A DNA stretch of 64,000 nt, taken from Candidatus Delongbacteria bacterium (GTDB lineage Bacteria > CAIWAD01). The translations under genes and the position numbers were made by a program. Location of the stretch: positions 186,001 through 250,000 of the forward strand of contig JACKCN010000006.1 in the NCBI GenBank assembly GCA_020634015.1, in the 5' to 3' direction. Every line of letters begins with the position of its first letter. Position 1 is the first letter of the stretch. The notes beneath the pieces are model-generated. The model saw nothing but the letters and a program-made list of their open reading frames with translations, had not been told where the DNA came from and did no database searches. Below are positions 54,044 to 61,035 of the stretch, in pieces.

Positions 54044-56476
54044 ATGTCCCGATTCCTGATCTGCCTGCTGCTGCTGTGGCCCCTGGGCTCGCAGGCGGCC
54101 CGCTTCTGGGGACGCATTCTGTCGGCGGACGGGACAGCCGTGGCCTGGCCCGTGATCCAGGTTCTCGAGGGTCCCCACGGCATCGGGGATTCCCGAGGCT
54201 ATTTCGCGCTGCCGGATGTGTCCACGGGAACTCTGCAGCTGCTGATCGAAGCCCCCGGGCACTACCCCCTGCGCCAGAACTTTCTCTACCACCGTGAAGG
54301 AGCGGCCCAGTTCGTGCTGGTCCCATGGTCCGGCAAGGACCTCTCCTCCACACCCGGCGATCTCCTGCAGCAAGTGGATCGCTCGGCCACCGGCAGCATT
54401 CCGGCGTTCGCGGCCCAACTCTGGCCCCGGGACCGGGATGGCGATGGGCTGGCCGAAAGCCTCTTCAATGCCACGGGCCGCCGGTCGGGCTGGAATCTTG
54501 ACGGGCAGCCCCTGCTGGGGCGCTCACGCGACAATCTGCGCGGACTGGATCGCCTGCTGCCCGAAACACGGGGGCCGCGCCAGTTCCAGCCAGGCGGCCA
54601 GGCGGGTGCTCTCTTCAGGGACGATCCCCATGGGGCTCTCTGGGCCGGGGGGGAGTTGCTCGTGCCGCGAGTCTCGCACGCGGATCCCGCCGCCACTCCC
54701 GAGGTGCGCCCCCTGGCGGGCAGTCTGGCGCTGGGCGCTGGCAGCGAAGGCGAGTCCAGATTTCAGGGCACCATCGATCTGCGGCTTCTGCCCCAGGACC
54801 CCATGCGTCTGAGCTGGGCTCTGGACGGGCGCACGGGCGACAATGGTCTGGGGGCCCATGGGCAGAACACCCTGCGCGGAGTGGAACTGAAACACCAGCG
54901 CGCACTGAAACTGGGTGTGCTCAACACCGGCCTGCTGCTGGACGACTGGAGCGAACACGCCCCGATTCCTGCCGAGCGCGAAGAATGGCTGCTGGCGACC
55001 GGCAGCGCGCGGGAAACGGGCCGACGCGCCCGGGGCACTGCGCGCTGGTTGGCACCGTTGACACAGGATCTGCGCGTACGTCTGGACCTGCAGCTCGAGT
55101 CGCGTCACACACTCCTCGAGCGCGAGGAGCTGGACCGCCTCTACCAACGGGGCTACAGCAGCACCGACTTCAGCAGTGAGGCGTGGTTCGACACGCGCCG
55201 GAACAGTGACATGTCCCGCGCGGCGACCGCATTCTCGGTGGACTGGAGTCACAGCCGGGGACGCTTCCAGCTGGCACTCTGGCTCGAGCGGGTGGGCGAA
55301 GACCGCACGGGAGCCATTGACGACGGGCCCGGAATCCCGGCTGGCGAGACGGCCTGGGACTCTTGGTTCCACACGCGCGATGCCACGTTCTCCTCCGGTC
55401 TGCGCCTCAAGGACCGCTATGCCCTCCGCGGTCCCCTCTCTCTGGATCTTCAGGTGGACGCCCGGTATCAGTACTACCGTTTCGAGCGTCTGCCCAACCA
55501 GGCGACCGGCAGCTCGGGCAATCTGGCCTTCGACGACAACCAGCTGGTGCTGGAGCCCCGTCTGGCGCTGATCCTGACGGAACAGGAGAGAACCTGGCAA
55601 CTGGGCTGGAGCCGGTTCAATCCCATGCTGGATCCGCTGGATTACTGGGACCTGAACCGTTCACCGGAATCGGCCACCAGCGAGCCCTTGTTCGTGGCCG
55701 ATGCCAGCGGAGTGGCGGTTCCCCGACTGCGTACCGCGCGCCTGCAGAGGCTGGATCTGGGGCTGGAGCATCAGTCGGGCAGAATGCGCAGCGGCATCCA
55801 GCTCTGGTATGACCGGCTCGAAGGTCCGATCGGGGCGTGGTACAAGAGCAAGGGCGAATACCTGCCCGATCCTCAATTGTCCAATGGCGGTCGGCTGGAG
55901 AGTCTGAACTCCGATTTCTGGGCCGACGGATTGCTGAGCGGGCAGACCCGTCTGCGGGCCTCCTTCCAACTGGGAGTGTCACGCTGGAGAAATGCCCGCC
56001 TGATTCTGCCGCTGGAACCGGGCCCGGCCTCCGATCCACTGCCTCCCGACCAGCTTTCCGGAACATTGTATTACGGGGCTGCCGGGCGATTCCGTCTGCG
56101 CGATCTGGATCGGCTGGCCGGAAACTCCTGGCCCACGTTCGCGATGTTCATCGGCCTGAGCCGTGAACAGGCCCTGCCTGCCGGGCTGGTGGCCGAGCTG
56201 GGATTCGACTGGGAGTATCGTGGAGCCCACGATGCGGATCCCAGTGGCCAGGCCGGACTGCGCCTGCCGGGAACCCGCGAGCTGTCGGCTGCCGTCGAGC
56301 TGGAATCTCGTGCCCTGAAAGGGTGGGGGCTGAGGGTCGAGGGACACAATCTGCTCGATCGCCGCTGGCAATCATCCGGAGTGGTGTCACGCCCGCGCGA
56401 TGGCGGCCCCGCTACCCTGACCCTGCTGCCCGCGGCACCGTTGCGCTATGGCGTGACCCTGATGAGGAGTTGGTGA
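54044..56476 (+). CDS. TonB-dependent-receptor-like outer-membrane protein with carboxypeptidase-like N-domain
   Basis: 810 residues from the ATG at 54044 (GTG at 54023 would add 7). Signal peptide (FLICLLLLWPLGSQA), a CarboxypepD_reg-like domain (FWGRILSADGTAVAWPVIQVLEGPHGIGDSRGYFALPDVSTGTLQLLIEAPGHYPL), a region where a plug would lie (about 95-200) without recognisable plug motifs, then a large barrel with many strands. The end AVELESRALKGWGLRVEGHNLLDRRWQSSG...LRYGVTLMRSW matches the C-terminal signature of TonB-dependent receptors (NLLDRxY, final aromatic). No TonB box is evident. The last base overlaps the aldolase ATG. Confidence 0.72.
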   Translation: MSRFLICLLLLWPLGSQAARFWGRILSADGTAVAWPVIQVLEGPHGIGDSRGYFALPDVSTGTLQLLIEAPGHYPLRQNFLYHREGAAQFVLVPWSGKDLSSTPGDLLQQVDRSATGSIPAFAAQLWPRDRDGDGLAESLFNATGRRSGWNLDGQPLLGRSRDNLRGLDRLLPETRGPRQFQPGGQAGALFRDDPHGALWAGGELLVPRVSHADPAATPEVRPLAGSLALGAGSEGESRFQGTIDLRLLPQDPMRLSWALDGRTGDNGLGAHGQNTLRGVELKHQRALKLGVLNTGLLLDDWSEHAPIPAEREEWLLATGSARETGRRARGTARWLAPLTQDLRVRLDLQLESRHTLLEREELDRLYQRGYSSTDFSSEAWFDTRRNSDMSRAATAFSVDWSHSRGRFQLALWLERVGEDRTGAIDDGPGIPAGETAWDSWFHTRDATFSSGLRLKDRYALRGPLSLDLQVDARYQYYRFERLPNQATGSSGNLAFDDNQLVLEPRLALILTEQERTWQLGWSRFNPMLDPLDYWDLNRSPESATSEPLFVADASGVAVPRLRTARLQRLDLGLEHQSGRMRSGIQLWYDRLEGPIGAWYKSKGEYLPDPQLSNGGRLESLNSDFWADGLLSGQTRLRASFQLGVSRWRNARLILPLEPGPASDPLPPDQLSGTLYYGAAGRFRLRDLDRLAGNSWPTFAMFIGLSREQALPAGLVAELGFDWEYRGAHDADPSGQAGLRLPGTRELSAAVELESRALKGWGLRVEGHNLLDRRWQSSGVVSRPRDGGPATLTLLPAAPLRYGVTLMRSW

Positions 56477-57108
56477 TGCGACTGCCCGAGTACCGCGCCG
56501 CAGCGGAGAGCTTGGTCGAGTGGGGACAGATGCTGTACACGCGTGGTCTGTTGGCGGCCCGCGAAGGCAACCTCAGCGTGCGCGTGGGCCCCGGCCAGTT
56601 CGCGATCACCCCCGCGGGCAGCTGCAAGGGACGCCTGACTGCGCGCCAGATCCTGCTGGTCAACGAACGCGGCCGGGTCCTGGCCGGACAGGGCCAGCCC
56701 AGCAGTGAGACGGCCCTGCATTTGGGCATCTATCGTCACCGGGCCGATGCGTGCGCCGTGGTACACGCCCATCCACCCGTGGCCACCGGATTCGCCGCAG
56801 CCGGCCGGGCACTCGAGGCCCCCGTGCTTCCCGAGTTGCTGGTGGAACTGGGCGGTGTGCCGCTTGCGCCCTTTGCCGCGCCGGGAAGCCAGGAACTCTT
56901 CGAGAGTGTGCGCCCCCTGATCGCCAGACACGAGGTGCTGCTGCTGGCCAGTCATGGTGCCGTGGCCTTCTCCACCCTCGGTCTCGAGGATGCGGCCCTG
57001 CGCATGGAACAGCTGGAGCAGGCGGCCCGAATTCTGCTCACGGCCCACCTGCTGGGTGGAGCGCGCCCTCTGGACCCCACCTGGTTGCGGCAATTGGCCA
57101 GGAGTTGA
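56476..57108 (+). CDS. Class II aldolase/adducin family protein
   Basis: 210 residues. The zinc site is HAH (His97, His99) in CAVVHAHPPVATGF plus His160 in LLASHGAVAF; the phosphate-binding REGNLSVRV...ITPAGSCKG is at the N-terminus and Glu78 in SSETALHLGIY. This is the L-fuculose-phosphate aldolase / methylthioribulose-phosphate dehydratase fold; which reaction cannot be told. GAGGAG precedes the ATG, which overlaps the barrel gene by 1 base. Confidence 0.9.
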   Translation: MRLPEYRAAAESLVEWGQMLYTRGLLAAREGNLSVRVGPGQFAITPAGSCKGRLTARQILLVNERGRVLAGQGQPSSETALHLGIYRHRADACAVVHAHPPVATGFAAAGRALEAPVLPELLVELGGVPLAPFAAPGSQELFESVRPLIARHEVLLLASHGAVAFSTLGLEDAALRMEQLEQAARILLTAHLLGGARPLDPTWLRQLARS

Positions 57109-57132
57109 CTGGAAGGTCAAAAAACCTATCTT
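57105..57132 (+). promoter_or_regulatory. Predicted promoter of the rlpA-like gene
   Basis: TTGACT (57105-57110), 16-base spacer, TATCTT (57127-57132) followed by CGGC. It overlaps the stop of the aldolase gene and lies about 130 bases before the ATG at 57264. Confidence 0.65.
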
Positions 57133-57263
57133 CGGCCCCTGTCCACTGTTTCCTTCACCGGGATCCTTCAGTTCGAACCCGGTCCATCAGCGATGCCGCT
57201 TCGCATCCAGGAAACCACCAGCTGCTGCTGGCCTACGGACTCAATGACTCTGGAGATTGGTTC

Positions 57264-57719
57264 ATGCTTCGTCGGGATTCCAGGCTCGCGCCTCGTATCG
57301 CTCTTGTGCTTCTGCTGGCGCTGGGGCTTTTCGGCTGCAGTTCCAATCCGCGCTTCGTCAAGCACGACGGCGTGCCTGCCGCCAAGGTCAGTCCGCCCGA
57401 ACAGGAAGGCTGGCAGGTCGGACAGGTGCTGCGCGGCACGTCCTCCTGGTATGGCAAGCAGTTCCATGGTAGGCCCACCGCCAGTGGCGAGATCTTCAAT
57501 CAGGATGACATGACCGCGGCCCATCGCAGTCTTCCGCTGGGCACCTGGGTGCAGGTGACCAACATGGCCAATGGCCACAAGGCCGAAGTCAAGATCAATG
57601 ACCGCGGGCCCTTCGTGGGCGATCGCGTGCTGGATTGCAGCCGGGCCGCCGCCCGGCGGCTGGCCTTCATCAATCAGGGCACCACCGAAGTGGAAATCAG
57701 GATTCTCAGCCTGCCCTGA
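57264..57719 (+). CDS. RlpA family septal lytic transglycosylase lipoprotein
   Basis: 151 residues. Lipobox LFGC (Cys25). Double-psi beta-barrel: GTSSWYGKQFHGRPTASGEIFNQDDMTAAHRSLPLGTWVQVTNMANGHKAEVKINDRGPFVGDRVLDCSRAAARRLAF, with the catalytic-groove residues of RlpA (SWYG, TASGE, TAAH, NDRGPF). RlpA cuts glycan strands without stem peptides at the septum. No SPOR domain is present. TGGAG precedes the ATG. Confidence 0.92.
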   Translation: MLRRDSRLAPRIALVLLLALGLFGCSSNPRFVKHDGVPAAKVSPPEQEGWQVGQVLRGTSSWYGKQFHGRPTASGEIFNQDDMTAAHRSLPLGTWVQVTNMANGHKAEVKINDRGPFVGDRVLDCSRAAARRLAFINQGTTEVEIRILSLP

Positions 57720-57742
57720 CCACGATCTGCCACGAGAGAATC

Positions 57743-57774
57743 AGCGGGCGATTTCTGATTGGAAATCGCCCGCT
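57743..57774. terminator. Hairpin between rlpA and the convergent TPR gene
   Basis: Arms AGCGGGCGATTTC (57743-57755) and GAAATCGCCCGCT (57762-57774), perfect 13 bp. Convergent position; weak T content on both sides. Confidence 0.65.
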
Positions 57775-57805
57775 GGCTCTCCGGCCGATGGGGCTGCCGT
57801 GACGG

Positions 57806-60157
57806 TCAATGCAGCACCCGTTCCAGCCTCAGACGATCGGTGTCCGCAAAGCGTGCCCGCAAGTGCTCGAGCAGTTTCGGCAGGGTATCAAGGTCCTCGG
57901 GCCGCACGAAGTGTCCGCTCTGATCCTTGCGTTCTTCCAGCAACAGTCCGGCGGCCACCTGCGGGGCCTCCTCTTCGCCGCTGCCTTCGGTGCCCTGAGC
58001 CGTCGTCAGACCCAGTCGGGCTTTCAGATCGGCCAGCCGAGGATCGTCCGGGAAGGCGCGCAGGGCCAGATTCCATTGCTCGGTGGCGGCGGCCAGATCG
58101 CCGTAGACCTGCAACTGGATGGTCGCCTGGGCCAACCGTCCGGTCAGCGCGGCTTCGCTTTCAGGGTAGAGTTCCTGGAGTGTCTGGTAGCGGGCCAGTG
58201 CCTGGGCGGGCTGGAATTCGCTCAGCCAGAGCCGCTCGGCGTCGGCCAGCACGATCGCCGCACTGTCGGCCACGGTCATGGTGCGCGGCAGGCCCAGACG
58301 ATCGCGGGCCGGATTGGCCACCAGCGAGAGCGGATACTCGCGCACAAGCCGTTCCAGCAGGGCCTTGCCTTGATCGGGCTGCTTGAGGCTCTCTTCCTTG
58401 AGCAGAGCCCAGCTGAACAGCAGGCGACTGTGGCGCAGATCACTGCCCTTGAGCGAATCCAGCCGAGCCATCAGGCTGTCGGCCCCCAGCGGATCGCGCA
58501 TCCGGTAGTTGAGCAGTTCGGCCAGTTCGAATTGCTGATCGTAGCTCAACAGGGCCAAACTGTCGAGGCGTGCTGCGATGGCCAGCGAGTCCACGGCCGG
58601 CGAATGGCTGAGCGTATCCAGGACACTGGCGATCAGCAGACTGTCGAGGCGTGCCGTGCGCAGGTCCTGCGCGATCTGGGCCAGGGAATCGGCCTCCACG
58701 GCCCGTTCCAGGCTGTCGCTGCGGGCCTCTTCCTTCTGGCGTCTGTTCTGGAAGAGTTTGCGGCGTCCACCGCCGCGCTGGGGTACATCCAGCAATGGCG
58801 TTTCTTCGGGCGTTGCCGCGGCAATGGATACCGTGTCGGGAGGCACCAGAGCCCTGGACCAGGCCCAGCCGGGCAGGCTGTCTGCCACGGCGGCCATCGA
58901 ATCGGCCAGCTCGGGCAGGCGCCCCGCGTAGGATGCGCGCAGGCTGCTGTCAACGGCGGCACGCGCCCGCTCGATCAGGTTCAGGCTGTCCTGGGTGACG
59001 CGAGTGCGCAAGCTGCCCAGCTGAGCGCGCACCCAGTAGACTCTGGCACTGTCGGGATCCAGCGACCAGCGGGTTTGCTGGATGGCGTTCTCGGACTCCA
59101 GCAGGCGTTCACGCACGGCATCCAGCCCATCCAGATCCGCCAGGCGTGCCGTGCTGCTGTCGGCCCAGGCCCCGCGAGTCACTTCCTGTTTGCTGCGCGT
59201 GTAGTACACACGGGCACTGTCCGCCTGCCCCAGTTGATAGAGCCAGGTATCGCCAATCTGGAAGGCCGCGGCGGCGGCGCTGGGAGTCCGCGGAAACTTC
59301 TCGAGAAGTGCGTTGTAGGCAATCAGCGATGGCTCCAGCTCTCCCATCGCCAGCAGCAGGGAGGCCCGGCGCAGGGCAATCTGGTCGGCCAGGTCATGAA
59401 AGCGTTCGTCCTTTTCAAGACGGGACACCTTCTGATCCGCGCGGGGAAAGCGTTCCAGCTGGATCAGGTTGTCCACTTCGGCCAGGGCCGCCTCCAGTTC
59501 GGCCATCCGGCCGGGATGGTAACGCCCGACGCGCCCGAAGTGCTTCACCGCTTCGCGAGGGTCGCCCAGTTGCTCATGGGTATGCCCGAGGGCCAGATTC
59601 AACAGTCCCTTGCGGGCCCGCTGGCGCGTGCGATGGAGCACCTCAAGCTGGATTTCGGCCAGCCGGGACCACTGCTCTTCCAGCCGGGCCAGATTGCCTT
59701 CGATTTCCAGTTTCTGCAGCTGGTCTTCCCGGTCGAGGCGCTCATCGTTGAGCGCCGCCAGGGTCCGTCGACAGTCTTCCAGTCGGTCCAGCTCGAGGTA
59801 GGTCCGGGCCCGCCAGACGCGTGACGGCTCGATGAGTCTGGACTCGGGGTAATTGCTCTCCAGCTCATCGAACTTGCGCAGGGCACGGTGGTGCTGGCCC
59901 ATTTCCAGATAACACAGTCCGATCAACAGGATCGTGTCATCCACCCAGCGACTCTCGGGGTAGAACTGCAGCAGCTTGGAGCTGACGGTATTGCTCTGCT
60001 TGAATTGGGCCTCGCCCGCATTGGCCCCCGAGCTCTCGAGCTTCTTCTTGAGGCCATCCTTGTAGGACGCGCGGGCGTTGTAATACGTATTGAAATAGGC
60101 ACAGCCCCCCAGTCCTGCCAGGAGCACACAGAGCAGCATCAGTCGGGGAGCACGCAA
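57806..60157 (-). CDS. Large TPR lipoprotein
   Basis: 783 residues. Lipobox LGGC; the mature start CAYFNTYYNARASYKDGLKK matches a class of FCB TPR lipoproteins. TPR units follow (SSKLLQFYPESRWVDDTILLIGLCYLEMGQHHRALRKFDELESNYPESRLI; EAVKHFGRVGRYHPG; AAAAAFQIGDTWLYQLGQADSARVYYTRSKQEV). The centre is low-complexity and charged (SDSLERAVEADSLAQIAQDLRTARLDSLLIASVLDTLS), and more TPRs lie near 620-720. The N-terminal pattern resembles SprE/PorW-type proteins of gliding and type IX secretion, which would fit the sorting domains seen here, but this is only a resemblance. Confidence 0.82.
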   Translation of the reverse strand: MRAPRLMLLCVLLAGLGGCAYFNTYYNARASYKDGLKKKLESSGANAGEAQFKQSNTVSSKLLQFYPESRWVDDTILLIGLCYLEMGQHHRALRKFDELESNYPESRLIEPSRVWRARTYLELDRLEDCRRTLAALNDERLDREDQLQKLEIEGNLARLEEQWSRLAEIQLEVLHRTRQRARKGLLNLALGHTHEQLGDPREAVKHFGRVGRYHPGRMAELEAALAEVDNLIQLERFPRADQKVSRLEKDERFHDLADQIALRRASLLLAMGELEPSLIAYNALLEKFPRTPSAAAAAFQIGDTWLYQLGQADSARVYYTRSKQEVTRGAWADSSTARLADLDGLDAVRERLLESENAIQQTRWSLDPDSARVYWVRAQLGSLRTRVTQDSLNLIERARAAVDSSLRASYAGRLPELADSMAAVADSLPGWAWSRALVPPDTVSIAAATPEETPLLDVPQRGGGRRKLFQNRRQKEEARSDSLERAVEADSLAQIAQDLRTARLDSLLIASVLDTLSHSPAVDSLAIAARLDSLALLSYDQQFELAELLNYRMRDPLGADSLMARLDSLKGSDLRHSRLLFSWALLKEESLKQPDQGKALLERLVREYPLSLVANPARDRLGLPRTMTVADSAAIVLADAERLWLSEFQPAQALARYQTLQELYPESEAALTGRLAQATIQLQVYGDLAAATEQWNLALRAFPDDPRLADLKARLGLTTAQGTEGSGEEEAPQVAAGLLLEERKDQSGHFVRPEDLDTLPKLLEHLRARFADTDRLRLERVLH

Positions 60158-60285
60158 AAGGAAGCCTCGTGATTGGAACTGGCCTGATCCCGTGACCCGG
60201 GAGTCCGGGGCACAAGGTAGGGAGAAACCGCTGGCAATGGTATCGGTTCCCGCGCGGGGGGCTTCAGCGACGGAGCGCGCCAGGC

Positions 60286-60951
60286 TCAGTCTTCGGCCAG
60301 GATGGGCAGCCAGTGCTGGCAGTCACCGGACAGCCAGAGACTGCGCCCCGTGAAGGGGCCGGGTTCCGGATTGACTTCCAGCACCGGCAACCCCTGTTCC
60401 AGCGTTCCGGCAATCAATCCGGCGGCCGGCCAGACCCGGGCGGAAGTGCCCACGACCAGCAGCAGGTCCAGCCAGTCCAAGCCGCGCGCCAGTCCCTGCA
60501 CCGCGACCTCGGGCAGGGACTCGCCGAACCAGATCACCGCGGGGCGCAGGGCAGCCCCACAGAACGGGCAGGCGGGAACTCCGGCCATCCGGACCGCCGA
60601 TTCCATGGGCGTGTGACTCGAACAGTCAGTGCAGCGTGCCTGCCGCAGAGTGCCGTGCAGCTCCACCACGGCGCGTGAACCGGCCAGCTGGTGCAGGCCA
60701 TCGACATTCTGGGTCAGGAATCGCACTGAGTGTCGGCCGGCGAGACCGGCCAGGGCCAGATGCCCCGGAGTGGGAACGGCCTGCTGGAGGGCCGCGAAAC
60801 GCCAGCGGTACCAGTCCCAGACCCGTCGGGGATCCTGGGCGAAGGCTGTCGGTGTGGCCAGGTCTTCCGAGCGCAGACCGCGCCAGAGCCCATCCGGTCC
60901 ACGAAAGGTCTTCAGACCGGCTGCCAGCGAGAGTCCCGCGCCACTCAGCAC
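60286..60951 (-). CDS. Sirtuin-type NAD-dependent protein deacylase
   Basis: 221 residues. SGAGLSLAAGLKTFRG, TQNVDGLHQLAG (Gln81, Asn82, Asp84), catalytic His99 in ELHGTLRQARC, zinc Cys107/110 and Cys128/131, and VVGTSARVWPAAGL with EVNPEPGPF at the NAD end. It removes acyl groups from lysines in the cytoplasm. The only standard start is GTG at 60951, directly before LSGAG; coding-like sequence RTLLRDSRRLLV continues upstream to a TAG with no ATG/GTG/TTG, so the first strand is short or a CTG start is used. Follows the M6 protease gene by 84 bases. Confidence 0.88.
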   Translation of the reverse strand: MLSGAGLSLAAGLKTFRGPDGLWRGLRSEDLATPTAFAQDPRRVWDWYRWRFAALQQAVPTPGHLALAGLAGRHSVRFLTQNVDGLHQLAGSRAVVELHGTLRQARCTDCSSHTPMESAVRMAGVPACPFCGAALRPAVIWFGESLPEVAVQGLARGLDWLDLLLVVGTSARVWPAAGLIAGTLEQGLPVLEVNPEPGPFTGRSLWLSGDCQHWLPILAED

Positions 60952-61035
60952 AAGCAGGCGGCGTGAGTCCCGCAGCAGGGTCCGGGCTTGCCGGAGAGTG
61001 TCCGATCCGGAGTGCGTGGGGCGATCCTCGCAGGG

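Noticed and set aside
57809..59824. 671-residue plus-strand frame opposite the TPR lipoprotein
   Set aside because: The minus frame has a lipobox and TPR periodicity; the plus frame has neither.
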